From Oscarella lobularis (lineage: Eukaryota; Porifera; Homoscleromorpha; Homosclerophorida; Oscarellidae): a stretch of 64,000 nt of DNA. Below the pieces are notes generated by a model. That model was not told the origin of the DNA. It did no database searches and worked only from the letters and a program-made list of their open reading frames with translations. Of the stretch, positions 1-9,680 are shown piece after piece. The stretch covers positions 930,001 through 994,000 of the forward strand of contig NC_089194.1 in assembly GCF_947507565.1 (NCBI RefSeq), read 5' to 3'. A program made the translations under genes and the position numbers. Every line of letters begins with the position of its first letter. Positions within the stretch are counted from its first letter, which is position 1.

Positions 1-16
1 TTTGTCGTGCTCAGCA

Positions 17-42
17 GAGCACTTGGACTTCCAAGTGCTCTC
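17..42. repeat. perfect 12-bp-arm hairpin
   Basis: Arms of 12 bp (AGAGCACTTGGA and its complement) are separated by two bases. The bases just before it (GTCGTGCTCAG) resemble the unit of the foldback repeat at 6185-6524, so this may be the edge of a related element cut by the window start. Confidence 0.55.
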
Positions 43-368
43 TTTCGGCGGTAATTACGCCATTGGTCGAGCGGTGAAACGTATCCCACCCGCGACTCCA
101 TGAGTCGGTTACTGCAGTTATACGAGATATTCAACACTCGAGCAATGCCTAGAAATGGTCAGGCTGCGTCCTAGCGTCTAGGACACTAGAAGAGTCACTA
201 GAAGAGAAGAGAAGGGGCCCCTCACCACGTGACTTCGCGACGCGTACGCTTTGCCGGGCACACCCACACTCGAACGAACAACCTGTTCATTGCAACTACA
301 CTTTGCACATTTGTACAACATTTGTCTAGTAAGCAGATGTGAGGATCTCTGTCTAGGAGGGCCGTCTA

Positions 369-515
369 GGAGATACTTCCGCCTCGTGACAAAACACAGA
401 TCTAAAAAACGTCAGTATACTATAGTCCTGCGTGTACGTCAACGAACTCATGACTCTGAATCCTACTTTTGATACGTTCAGTGAGTCGTTTCTACGCGGT
501 ATGCTAGAGTATAAA
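369..515. repeat. 3'-flank repeat shared by the two arrestin genes, copy 1
   Basis: This stretch closely matches 2522-2640 (shared cores include ACTTCCGCCTCGTGACAAAA and TGACTCTGAAT). The second copy lies directly downstream of the 2646-3755 gene; this one lies about 300 bp downstream of the 814-2460 gene. It is best explained as flanking DNA carried along when the arrestin gene was duplicated in tandem. The rest of 1-813 shows no coding sequence I can support. Confidence 0.6.
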
Positions 516-813
516 CTAAAGTAGGCTATGATAACAATTTTAGTACTAAAGGCGGGTAATGCTTTCGTAAATTATCAGAAATAACAGAAATCTGACTCAA
601 TTCAAAGTATACTAGATAAACTGCACGTGTAGGTCACATCTAGACTTTTGGGAAAGAGCGCAATGGAAAGGTAATAGATGAAAATCGACTTCGTTTTAAC
701 TCTTCGTCAAGAAAACGAGCGCTTATAGGTCAAATCATTTGTTTCTGCCTAACCAAGTCGTTGAACACGCAACAGCGTCAGCGAGAATCTACGTAAAAGA
801 TGTTCCAAAGCAG

Positions 814-2460
814 TTAGTACCTGTAGACAATATTGCTTGGTTGTGGATAATAAAGAACGTGACTGGGAGGCTGCTGAACAACGTAATGCACTCCAACTGA
901 CGGCGGCGCGTACATGGGTACGGGAGGAGGTGGCGGCGGCGGCGGAGGCGGAGCTGATGGAATGAGAGCACGGGTATGTGCCCGTGGATAAGCGACTGCT
1001 GGTGAAGCGTAAGATGCAGACGGTAAAGGCGGGGCCGATGGAACAGCAGGAATCGAAGTCAGATCTCCGCTGCAAGACTGAGAAAAAGACGAAGAATTTG
1101 GAGGCGAAGACATCAAAGCGGCCGTGTATGGCGGAGACGGATCTGATTGGGCAACAGAACTCGAAGGCAAAACAGTGGAAGCAGCAGCGGGCGGCGAAGG
1201 CAGAGTCGATAAAGCGCCAACAGCTGAGTTGGTAAGAGAAGGAGATGGCGGAGGCGATGGAGCCGTCGGAGAGGTAGCTTGCATAGAAAACGGCTGATGA
1301 ACAATGACGCGTACGTCATCTGTCGCCGTGTCTACGCTCGGCAATGCGGCAGCGGCTTTCTCCTCAGAATCAAATGCAAGATCGGACGTCGACGGCAAAC
1401 CAGAAATCGCCTCCTCGCCGCCTTCGTCATCGTCGTTGTCGTCGCTACCGCCGCGTCGATTAGGCGACGAAGAAGTGTCGTCGTTACTGTCGTCGTTGCT
1501 ATGGCAACGGGGTTCCCGAACGTTGGCAAGCAATATCGGTAGAACAACCCTCAAATAATCGCAGCACTCCACCGGAAGGGAAACGTCGATTTGCACGTGG
1601 TGACGAAGCTCGATAATGCGACAGTTAGTGATGGACGGACTCGTAGCCGGCACCTCGATTCGTTCGTTCACCCACGTCTCGTCGACGCTGCGCGGCGCGA
1701 CGGGCTTCCCAAAGAGCCTGCGCAAAACGTTCGTGTGCTGTTTCGCGCAAAACGCAACGGAGGCGACGAGCGTGCAGCGCACGCCGTCGAGCATTCGATT
1801 CGATTCGTTCTCGACTCGAGCCGACAGGAGAATCGAGTCGCCGCCGAGCGCCGAAAAAGCGCGGCGATTCAACCGAGCGCGCACGCGCACGGGACCCGAC
1901 TTGCAACAGCAACAGCATACGTATGCCTCCTCTTCGCATTCGACCGGCGAATTGGCGTCGGATCGATTGAAATCGGCGAGATCTTGAACGACAGCGAACG
2001 ACTCCGCGACGTCGTAGTCTTTCTTTCGCGCCGGTCGGACGACAGTCGCCGAGATCCAATACTCGATCGAACCGTCGGTTTCGTCGGTTTCGTGCGCGAA
2101 CGACGGCGGAATTTTCGTCGCGTCGGGCAGGACGAAGGCGAAGGCGAAGGCGTGCTCGCCGCGGGACAAGACGTCGCATTTCGTCTTCTTCGACGTCCGT
2201 TCGCAGTCGGCGAGTTCGTTTCCCCAAAGGGTTAGCGTTTTGTTAAGTAGCTGTTCTTCGGCGCTGCTCGGATGTCCGTCGCCGGCGCTATCGTCCGCTG
2301 TCCAATGGGCGGCGCTGGCGCGTCCGCGCAGGCGAACGCGAATGGCGCGCGCGGGAAGGGGCTTGTTCAACTCCAAGCGAATGCTGCCCGAAATTTTTTC
2401 GCCCGTACGATAGGTGCTTTTGTCGTCGTCGAATTCGATAACGAAGCTCTTGAGTTTCAT
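814..2460 (-). CDS. arrestin-domain (ARRDC-type) protein with PSAP-containing tail
   Basis: A 548-residue single-exon reading frame. Residues about 5-140 read as the arrestin N-lobe, with the pattern seen in alpha-arrestins: FVIEFDD, then TGEKISGSIRLEL, then a RVRLRGRAS strand. A second arrestin lobe follows to about residue 310. The C-terminal 200 residues are low-complexity, acidic then Ser/Pro-rich, with a run of ten prolines. The tail holds two PSAP tetrapeptides (AVPSAPPL and LIPSAPPP), the ESCRT-I/TSG101-binding type of late-domain motif, and I see no PPxY. Alpha-arrestins act as cytoplasmic adaptors for ubiquitination and trafficking of membrane proteins. The start is the ATG at 2458-2460. 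The next gene downstream in coordinate is a paralogue on the same strand. Function is inferred from the family; the domain call is firm. Confidence 0.85.
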   Translation of the reverse strand: MKLKSFVIEFDDDKSTYRTGEKISGSIRLELNKPLPARAIRVRLRGRASAAHWTADDSAGDGHPSSAEEQLLNKTLTLWGNELADCERTSKKTKCDVLSRGEHAFAFAFVLPDATKIPPSFAHETDETDGSIEYWISATVVRPARKKDYDVAESFAVVQDLADFNRSDANSPVECEEEAYVCCCCCKSGPVRVRARLNRRAFSALGGDSILLSARVENESNRMLDGVRCTLVASVAFCAKQHTNVLRRLFGKPVAPRSVDETWVNERIEVPATSPSITNCRIIELRHHVQIDVSLPVECCDYLRVVLPILLANVREPRCHSNDDSNDDTSSSPNRRGGSDDNDDDEGGEEAISGLPSTSDLAFDSEEKAAAALPSVDTATDDVRVIVHQPFSMQATSPTAPSPPPSPSLTNSAVGALSTLPSPPAAASTVLPSSSVAQSDPSPPYTAALMSSPPNSSSFSQSCSGDLTSIPAVPSAPPLPSASYASPAVAYPRAHTRALIPSAPPPPPPPPPPVPMYAPPSVGVHYVVQQPPSHVLYYPQPSNIVYRY

Positions 2461-2521
2461 CTTCTGTTTCGTGCATGCGTGCCAGTCGTGATCGGATGTG
2501 ACGGTGACGATCTCGATGCGG

Positions 2522-2640
2522 TACTTCCGCCTCGTGACAAAACACAGATCTAAAAAATGTCAGTATAGTACTATAGTCCCGCGTACACGTCATGACTCTG
2601 AATTCTACTTTTGATACGAGTCGTTTCTACTAGAGTATTA
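2522..2640. repeat. 3'-flank repeat shared by the two arrestin genes, copy 2
   Basis: Partner of 369-515. It fills most of the short gap between the two arrestin genes, so it is both the 3' flank of the 2646-3755 gene and the promoter side of the 814-2460 gene. Confidence 0.6.
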
Positions 2641-2645
2641 ATTAA

Positions 2646-3755
2646 CTAGACTACGATCTTGGCTCTAAAATCATGCATACCGTATTCTGAGTAAGGAGGT
2701 GGTTGTGGCGAAGGAGCGGCGGCGTATGGTGGAGGCGGCGTAGCGCGCAAAAGAGACGGAATATCGTTCTCGTCGCCATGGCAACAAGATCGCGGTAAAC
2801 TACTAGCGAGTAAAACGGGCAAAAGAAGCTGCACTTTCGACGCCGGAACGACGAGATGCACGCAGTAGAGGAGACTAATAACGTCGCACTCATTGCCATG
2901 TACGGACGGAGCCACGTCCGACACGTCGATTCGCAGGTTCAACCACGCGTAGTGACTCGACGGCGCAATAGGTTTCTCCGCGACGAACTCCCACAGAACT
3001 CTCTCGAAAATTCGACTCGCGCACAGACCGGCGCGCGCGGTCGTAAAGGCGACGAACCGGCAGCGCAAGCCGTCGAACGTTCGAATCGTTCGATTGTCGA
3101 CTTGAACCGACAGATAGATGGAGTCTTCGACGGCCGAATAAATGACACGATTCAAATGGGCACAAACACTTAGACGACCTTCGACGGCGTCACTGTGTGA
3201 TTGGCGAGAGAACGTCGAGCGGCTTGCAATGCGTCTCTCCGTGCTGTGTTCAATAGGCGGACTGCAGTTGACTCGATCGATATTGACGTAGCGAACGATT
3301 GTCAATGATTTCTCGATTTTATAGTCGTCTTTCCATCGTCGAACAATTTTCGCCGTGAGCCAATAGTCTATCGATAGGTCTTCGAGCGGCGATTTTTGCT
3401 CGAACGACGGCGGAAGTTTCGACGTGGGTAAAACGATTTTGAAAGTGAATTCGTGTTCACCCGGATATAAGGCGGAATTTCGTATAGGTTTTCCCCAAAG
3501 GGTTAGCGATTCGTGCAGTAGGGATTTTCTTTTCGAATGCGTCGCCGCGGTGTAGACCATCTCGCTGTCCCAGTCCTCTTCGATCCACTTCGCCGAAGCG
3601 CGGCCGCGTAGGCAAATGCGAACGGCGCGCGCCCGAACGACGCCGTTCAGTTGGAAGCGAACGCGACCCGAAATCGTATCGCCGAGGCAATAGGTCGTCT
3701 TTTCGTCGTCCAACGCGATGGCGAACATGGCGAGTTTCGTGGAAGTGAACGTCAT
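2646..3755 (-). CDS. arrestin-domain (ARRDC-type) protein with two PPxY motifs
   Basis: A 369-residue single-exon paralogue of the neighbouring arrestin gene, in the same orientation and about 185 bp away. Both share the N-lobe (FAIALDDEKTTY, then GRVRFQLNG, then RICLRGRAS) and the LTLWGK and YPGEHEFTFK strands. The tail differs: it is only about 40 residues after the second lobe and carries two PPPY motifs (TPPPPYAAA and QPPPYSEY). These are the classic ligands of WW domains in Nedd4-type ubiquitin ligases, which alpha-arrestins recruit to membrane cargo. No PSAP is present. The start ATG lies at 3753-3755; in-frame Met9 is an alternative. The domain and motifs are seen; ligase recruitment is inferred. 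Confidence 0.87.
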   Translation of the reverse strand: MTFTSTKLAMFAIALDDEKTTYCLGDTISGRVRFQLNGVVRARAVRICLRGRASAKWIEEDWDSEMVYTAATHSKRKSLLHESLTLWGKPIRNSALYPGEHEFTFKIVLPTSKLPPSFEQKSPLEDLSIDYWLTAKIVRRWKDDYKIEKSLTIVRYVNIDRVNCSPPIEHSTERRIASRSTFSRQSHSDAVEGRLSVCAHLNRVIYSAVEDSIYLSVQVDNRTIRTFDGLRCRFVAFTTARAGLCASRIFERVLWEFVAEKPIAPSSHYAWLNLRIDVSDVAPSVHGNECDVISLLYCVHLVVPASKVQLLLPVLLASSLPRSCCHGDENDIPSLLRATPPPPYAAAPSPQPPPYSEYGMHDFRAKIVV

Positions 3756-4052
3756 TAATACACATCCGGGGCTTCGTGTTCACGTGCTCCATTCCTCTTC
3801 TCTTCTGCTTGCTCGGCCGCTTGCTCGAGTATGCAAAAGTTTTGCAATACAGTATTTTAATTAATTCCCGCGAAAATTATCGGCTTCTTACGTACGGTAC
3901 GTTCCTTCTATAGTCATAACACGGCCCAGTACTAAGCCGCGTATTTTTGTTTTAATTAACCTGCATTTGAATAGATTTCCCAATATGTTTTCCTGTAGTA
4001 GGTCACGTGATAGGGTTAGGGGAGTTTCCTAACCCTCCTCTATCGGTGCCAC
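3756..4052. other. intergenic, AT-rich
   Basis: Divergent intergenic stretch between the arrestin pair (-) and the sulfotransferase (+). I see no reading frame or repeat beyond short TTAATTA strings. Confidence 0.5.
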
Positions 4053-4064
4053 ATGACGTCGAAG

Positions 4065-4108
4065 CTAAAACCACGGATACTAGAATCTTCTAGTATCCGT
4101 GCTAAAAC
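4065..4108. mobile_element. 30-bp palindromic micro-element with 7-bp target-site duplication
   Basis: The element is 4072-4101, with 14-bp arms starting CACGGATACTAGAA around a two-base centre. It is bracketed by direct CTAAAAC copies at 4065-4071 and 4102-4108. A second element with the same CACGGATA/TATCCGTG ends and its own 7-bp duplication lies at 25914-25966. The duplication plus inverted ends indicates transposition of a very short non-autonomous element. This insertion lies between the ancestral-looking ATG (4053) and the body of the sulfotransferase frame. Confidence 0.75.
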
Positions 4109-5235
4109 CAACCGTTATCGTCTTGATCGTCGCTGTGCTGGTAGCGCTGACGGTCGTCGCAATGCTTCGACACGCCAAACGCGACGGTAGCGCGTCGCAT
4201 CGTCGCCCTTTCGGCGCAAAACCGAATGTCTACTCGAACTCGAAGATCGTCGTCCCAAACAGACCGAGACGCCGTCAAGTCGCATCGCCAACGCGCAATT
4301 TCGTCTTTATAAAGATCCACAAAACGGGCAGCGCTTCGATAAGGCAAATCCTGGAGAAGGTCATAAAAAATCACAATCTGATCGAAGTCGTTCCGAAGTC
4401 GAGAACATTCGGATTCGGTCGATATTTCGATCCCTCGACGTACTATCATTCTCACAAGCCTGGAGAGTACAACGCTCTCATAGCGCATTCTCGCTTCAAG
4501 CCGAGCGTGACTAATCGTCTCATTCGGAATCCCGTTTATTTTACGATTCTTCGAAATCCCGAAACTCTATTTCTATCGGCGTTCGATTATTTTCCGCATG
4601 TTCGAAAATGCGCCGGAGGAATTGGCGTGAGCCCTATCGACGTCTTGGATAATCCGAGCACATATTTCCCAAAACTTCAGAAATGCAAAGAGCACTTTTA
4701 TATCGTCAACTCGATGGCCAATGAAATGGGACTCGATCCTCCGTACTTGGACGATGACGTGCAGGCGAAAATTCGTGAAATGGAGAAGACGTTTAGTTTG
4801 GTCATGATAATGGAACACAGTGCGGAATCCATGGTTATGCTTCGTCGAACGCTCAATTGGAATCTGAGTGACGTCGTCGGCATGCCAACGAATACGCATC
4901 CGGAATTCAAAAGCGACGACGAGACGTTATCCGATTACGAAAAGCTAATTGCACATCACGAGGCCAATGTTTTGACGGAGAAACACAAGGCTGTGTTGCG
5001 ACATTGGTTGCACGCCGATTTTCTCATCTACGAGCGTTTTCTGAAAATATTTGAAGAGAAAATTCGCAAAGAAGAAGAAGAGACGGGAGATTTTCAGGCG
5101 GAGGTCGAGCTGTACAAAGAAGCAATGGTGGCTTTGTGTAAGGGAAAAGGAATCGAAGATATGCACAGTGCTATCTCACGGCTGAAGCATGGCCGTCTGG
5201 AAATGTTCAAGTGGTATACTAATAAGAGAAATTGA
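4099..5235 (+). CDS. galactose-3-O-sulfotransferase-like type II membrane protein
   Basis: The frame is open from 4084 to the stop at 5235. It begins with a hydrophobic signal anchor (VIVLIVAVLVALTVV), expected for a Golgi type II enzyme, then a basic stem. The PAPS 5'-phosphosulfate-binding motif reads FIKIHKTGSASI at about residues 70-81. The 3'-phosphate motif reads ILRNPETLFLSAFDYF at about 150-165. Length (about 378) and the later LDPPY and LRRTLNW-type segments fit the Gal-3-O-sulfotransferase family (sulfation of galactose on glycolipids or glycans using PAPS). The odd part is the start. GTG at 4099 is the first codon of the displayed frame. The first in-frame ATG (4162) falls inside the anchor. 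The ATG at 4053 is thrown out of frame by the 37-bp micro-element insertion (4072-4108). A rearranged start, an upstream exon or N-terminal loss are all possible. A damaged copy lies at 8996-9592. Confidence 0.75.
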   Translation: MLKPTVIVLIVAVLVALTVVAMLRHAKRDGSASHRRPFGAKPNVYSNSKIVVPNRPRRRQVASPTRNFVFIKIHKTGSASIRQILEKVIKNHNLIEVVPKSRTFGFGRYFDPSTYYHSHKPGEYNALIAHSRFKPSVTNRLIRNPVYFTILRNPETLFLSAFDYFPHVRKCAGGIGVSPIDVLDNPSTYFPKLQKCKEHFYIVNSMANEMGLDPPYLDDDVQAKIREMEKTFSLVMIMEHSAESMVMLRRTLNWNLSDVVGMPTNTHPEFKSDDETLSDYEKLIAHHEANVLTEKHKAVLRHWLHADFLIYERFLKIFEEKIRKEEEETGDFQAEVELYKEAMVALCKGKGIEDMHSAISRLKHGRLEMFKWYTNKRN

Positions 5236-6184
5236 ACGCTTGCGCCAAGGTTTGCACATTAATTATTATTATTACAAGAGCAATGTACTAATAGCACTGA
5301 GTAATATTGTTAATATTATTATTACTGTGTATTATATGTACTAAAATTTTTTATTATTATTCGATATTTAGGTAGACATCTGTCGCTTGTCCGGGTTTTT
5401 TACATCACGTGTCTTCTGACTCTTCTCCCTTTTCTTTTTCGCGACGGAGCCGAAAGGGTCCTTAGGGTCGCTTTTCGCGGTTTCTCGCTACGAGCGCTTT
5501 CCTAAGTAGAAGCAAACGAATGTTAATAGCTCGATTCTTTGAGGTGAGGCCCCCTTTCTCCGTCGCCGTTCGAGAGGACGATCAAATCGGTCCCAGGTCT
5601 ACGAAAACCGACTTCAAAACATACCGCTCTCTCTGTTCGCTCTCTCTCGTCGGAAAGAATCGCAATCTCCTCCGCTTTCTCCAACGGATGTTTTAGGCAA
5701 GAAATTTTTATATGAGACGTTCCTTAGACTTCCAATTCAGGAAAATGAAATCCTACTCTGTCTGGCGGAAGATTGACGTACACGTACAATATGGATCTTT
5801 CTCTTGCTGTCAGCCGGCTCGTCCGCACCTTTTTTAGCAATTTCTACACTCTATAGACGGAGGCACGAGAGAGAGCTTCAGTTCGTCTCTTTTTCAACGA
5901 GAAATTGTACGTAGAAAACTTTGAAAGTAAATCTAGAACTTGCGACGCGTTGCGCGGAACGAAGACCACAAAGAGCCGGCCGGTTTCTGATGCAAAGGCA
6001 ATTGGTATTACAATTCAAATCGAAAGGTGCGCTCATTGCAATTCATATAACTGTTACATCCCCGCAAATTTTTGGTAGCTTTTACTGAATTTGGCAGAAG
6101 AAGAGAAACCGGAAGAATAGACTTCGTTTTGTACATTAATTAATCCCGTCTTTTTGTATTGCACGATATCGGATTTTGTAGCAT
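5236..6184. other. non-coding stretch after the sulfotransferase
   Basis: It begins with an AT-rich TTATTATTA tract (probable 3' UTR, 5236-5370). The remainder has no frame I can assign to a family and no recognisable repeat. Confidence 0.4.
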
Positions 6185-6524
6185 GGGGTCCTGAGCACGA
6201 CCTCGCCTAAGACAACTGCTCATTGGGTCCTGAGCATGACCCACATCAAAAACTGCTTCGGTCCTGAGCATGACCGGCATCAAAACTGCTCACCTACGGG
6301 TCCTGAGCAAGACCCGACAATAAACTGCTCAAAAAAACGCAGAGGAAAGACTGTTGTATTTCAATAAAGAAAAAATTGCAAAATTCTGTCCCCTTTTGTT
6401 CTAGGGCAGTTTCAACGGGGTCGTGCCCAGGACCCCACATGGAGCAGTTTTATTTTTTTCACGGGGTCATGCTCAGGACCCCATTGGAGCAGTTTTTTGC
6501 AGGCGGTCGTGCTCAGGACCACCC
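6185..6524. mobile_element. foldback-type element: tandem units in opposite orientation
   Basis: Four head-to-tail units of roughly 40 bp (GGTCCTGAGCAYGACC followed by a spacer ending AAACTGCTC) run from 6185 to about 6335. After a unique centre of about 75 bp, three units run as the reverse complement (GGAGCAGTTTT then GGTCRTGCTCAGGACC) to 6524. The outer units pair with each other as terminal inverted repeats, and each GGTC..GACC core is itself a small hairpin. This is the architecture of foldback transposons or satellite-bearing MITEs. No target-site duplication is evident. Confidence 0.65.
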
Positions 6525-7607
6525 TGCCTCTAAAACGACAGCGTCTTGCGTAAATGGAGACAAGGGAAACATAAATACTAATTACCTGTAGGCTCGTCGT
6601 ACAAGAAACGAGTTCTTCCGCCTTTTCCGAAATTCTCGAGACAAGAAAAAAACGAGAGCCACCAACTAGATCCGCGCACTTGGAAGTTCCTCTAAATAAT
6701 TGCAGTGTCGGAAACTTTTAAAAAAGCAATCAAGTGATTTGCTTACTTAGTCCGCGTTGGATCAACCGTATACAAGGCTATATCTTCATAGATCCTTAGC
6801 ATCTGTTGGCGATCACGAGGCGGATGGCCGAAAATTCACGAAAGCGAATTTGGTTGGCCTTCCGATGTCTCTCGATCAGACTCTAGAAAAAAGAGAAGGA
6901 AAGAGAATTCCACTAGAAGCAAATCCATGCGACGCACGATTGCTTGGTGGCGAGTGGATGCGGACGCGCTAGAGTAGCTGCGATCGACTCGACAGCGATA
7001 TCGGCGAAAATCGTCGTTAGACAAACGCTAAGAGCGCGAATAAGACCTGCAGGCTGTACAATGTAGCGATGCAATCGCTCGATGCTAGCTGCGTGGTTCG
7101 GACGTCCACACGAAAAGAAACGCTCAGGCTTCATCGGCGCAGACGAAACTGATCGACAGAGTTTCGAAGCTCGTTGTCTGGTTTTGGCCCGTTCAATGCC
7201 TTGTAGAACAGCTCCTTTCTCTTGTCTCGGCTGAATCGGCTGAGGTCACGCCACGCCAGCTCACCAGGCAAGGAGAACGTAATCTAGCGCACTGCGACGA
7301 ATTGATCAATAACTGAGATATTGCGGTTTCGCGGCTTTTCCTTCAGCTGTTCCCTCAGCTGTTCCGTCAGCTGGCAAGAAACGAGTTGCGGTTTGACGTC
7401 GTCATCTGTTCATGTCAGCTGCAGCTTTTTTAGGTCCAGAAAAAGAAAATCGAAGGCTATTATAAGCTAAAAGCGACCGCTTGGCATCGCACTTTGTTGT
7501 AGAAAGCAACGAGAAAAAGAGTTTACGCCCAATCACTAACAGGCTAACAGACCCTGCATGGATTACCAAACTTCCTGTGATGACTTCATCCATCCTTATA
7601 GCGCAAC
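6525..7607. other. non-coding or unrecognised
   Basis: Short open frames exist (for example 6757-6972 +) but none resembles a family I know. No splice-supported model was found. Three TCAGCTGTTCC-type repeats cluster near 7340-7370. Confidence 0.35.
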
Positions 7608-7615
7608 TATATAAG
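7608..7615 (+). promoter_or_regulatory. TATA box of secreted-protein gene 1
   Basis: TATATAAG lies 57 bp before the ATG at 7672. The paralogous gene at 11524 has TTTATAAG at nearly the same distance, inside an otherwise partly conserved promoter (CACAGAGCTA shared downstream), which supports it as a core promoter element. Confidence 0.55.
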
Positions 7616-7671
7616 GAAGGGCACGGCGGTATCTTTTCACAGAGCTAATCGACGACGTCATCGTAGAGATT

Positions 7672-8598
7672 ATGAAAGCGACTTGCCTTCTCTTCGTCCT
7701 TCTTGGTGCAGCGGCATACTTTCAAAGTAACGCCGCCCTGACCGGTATAAGCGGCTTCAACGATAAGGGAACTATATATAACATTCTTTTCTGCATAAGA
7801 CGTTCTTGTTTCGGATAATGAAAACAAAAGCGCAGTGATGGAACCTTTGCCAATATCATGCAAAGCAATTTACAACCAGAGGCCTCAGAAGTACGAACCA
7901 GGCGTTTACCTTATACAGCCAAATGGGCATCCACAACCGTTCAACGTGATTTGAAATTGAATTTTATCGTGCCAGACATGTATCGTCTTCTTTTCTATAG
8001 GTTTCTTGCACGGTGTATGGGTACACTCTTCTAATGAAAGTCGACGGATCTAAGAACACTTTCAATTACAGCAATGATCTGTGGACGAACTCTGACACGT
8101 ACAAAGAAGAATACTATAACCTTGATCGAAATGAGACAAAATTGGCCTCATTTTCGACCGTGGAATTTACGGAGCTTTATCTTCGCCTTGTGACTTCAAA
8201 TGAAACTCGAGAAATGATTATACGTCACAGTGCGACCTCGATGATGGATTTATTCAAAAGCGGAAAGTACACAGCACTAACCATGGGAAGAGACGCATGG
8301 TTAGATTTGGTACCAGGTTCATATCTTCAAGACAACTGCAACATGGTAACTTGCATGCACTGTAACTCGATAAATATAAATGTGCTGATATAATTTTTAG
8401 GAGGGATTTAACGTCGAACCCCCATGCTGCCATAACGTGAGAATTGGAATCATTGCTAACAACGAAGAGAACTGCAACACTGCTGATTCCTGGATTGGGA
8501 TTGGTGCAGAAAATGATCAGATTAATACATGTGGCAGCTCTAGCAATTACACCAAAATCAATAACGTCCTTTCCTTTGCTTACGTTTTTGGCCGCTAA
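7672..8598 (+). CDS. small secreted protein, possible fibrinogen-like fold (copy 1)
   Basis: A four-exon model: 7672-7744, 7836-7945, 8001-8345, 8401-8598. Phases agree and give 241 residues. Exon 1 encodes a signal peptide (KATCLLFVLLGAAA). The rest holds YGYTLLMKVDGS, LWTN, LPGS-type and RIGIIANNEENC segments with several cysteines. This recalls the WTL..DG / LWTN / NNE pattern of fibrinogen-C-terminal-like secreted domains, but I cannot name a family with certainty. Acceptor GCAG at 7835 and donor GTGATT at 7946 are the weaker junctions; both were chosen by comparison with the paralogue. Probably extracellular. The paralogue at 11524-12424 has the same exon plan. Confidence 0.68.
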
Positions 8599-8995
8599 CT
8601 GATTTGAACGCAATCGACTTTTCAACGTTTTCCTTTGCTGTTTGCTGTTTGTATACCGTTTAGTGTGTTTCCTTGTAATTGCAGTGCTCAATAGTTCATT
8701 TCCTAGCATGTGATTTCTGTAAGGTATGAGACATCGACCACTCTTATCCATATGGCCCATTAGAATGCGGCGTATTCTTGTTTGACCTTCGCGTTGAATT
8801 AATTTCCGAACTCCTTTTCCTGTCTTAATTCTGTACAATCAAAAGCAGCGAGCGTTTTTGAGCTGAAAACGGAAAGTGGCACGTCCTTTTTAATTTTTTA
8901 ATTAATTTTACGCATTCTTTAATAATCACTTCAAACACCACATCCTGAAAGGGGCATCCGGGAATGCGAGAAAGACTCCTTACTCGTTTCCGTGT
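8599..8995. other. 3' flank, no gene seen
   Basis: AT-rich sequence between the secreted-protein gene and the sulfotransferase pseudogene. I see nothing I can support in it. Confidence 0.4.
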
Positions 8996-9592
8996 CCGTT
9001 ATCGTCTTGATCGTCGCTGTGCCGGTAGCACTGACCGTCGTAGCAATCCCAAACGGACCGAGACGCCGTCACGTCGCATCGCCGACGCGCAATTTCGTCT
9101 TTATCAAGATTCACAAAACGGGCAGCGCTTCGATCAGGCAAATGCTGGAGAAAGTCATAAAAAATCGCAATCTGATCGAAGTCGTTCCGAAGTCGAGAAC
9201 ATTCGGATTCGGTCGATATTTCAATCCCTCGACGTACTATAATTCTCACAAGCCTGGAGAGTACAACGCTCTCATAGCGCATTCTCGCTTCAAGCCGAGC
9301 GTGACTAATCGTCTCATACAGAATCCCGTTTATTTTACGATTCTTCGAAATCCAGAAACTCTATTTCCATCGGCGTTCGATTAGTTTCCGCAAGTTCGAA
9401 ATTGCGCCGGAGGAATTGGCGTGAGCCCTATCGACGTCTTGGATAATCCGAGCGCATATTTCCCAAAACTTCAGAAATGCGAAGAGCACTATTATATCGT
9501 CAACTCGATGGATAATGAAATGGGGCTCGATCCTCCGTACGATGACGTGCAGGCGAAAATTCGTGAAATGGAGAAGACGTTTAGTTTGGTTA
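8996..9592 (+). pseudogene. broken copy of the sulfotransferase
   Basis: Nucleotide identity to the 4099-5235 gene is very high from CCGTTATCGTC (8996) to ACGTTTAGTTTGG (about 9590). Damage seen: a deletion of roughly 90 bp removing the stem; a nonsense change turning the Tyr codon of the 3'-phosphate motif (SAFDY) into TAG at 9382-9384; a 6-bp deletion; and loss of everything after about two thirds of the enzyme, where it runs into a TTAATTAATTAATTA tract. The PAPS loop FIKIHKTGSASI is still present. It also has no usable ATG before the anchor. A recent duplicate that has decayed. Confidence 0.88.
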
Positions 9593-9680
9593 ATTAATTA
9601 ATTAATTACCCCTCTGGCAGATCTTTTGGCGCGATCGTTCCGCCTTCGCCTTCGAAGTCGAGAAGTCGGAAGGCGGTGTC

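Noticed and set aside
1591-2235. Long open frame (214 residues) on the plus strand
   Set aside because: It lies entirely antisense to the arrestin gene and has arginine-rich low-complexity composition expected from reading GC-biased codons backwards.
6185-6524. Possible CRISPR-like or tRNA-type array
   Set aside because: Units change orientation midway, spacers are similar rather than unique, and the setting is an animal genome.
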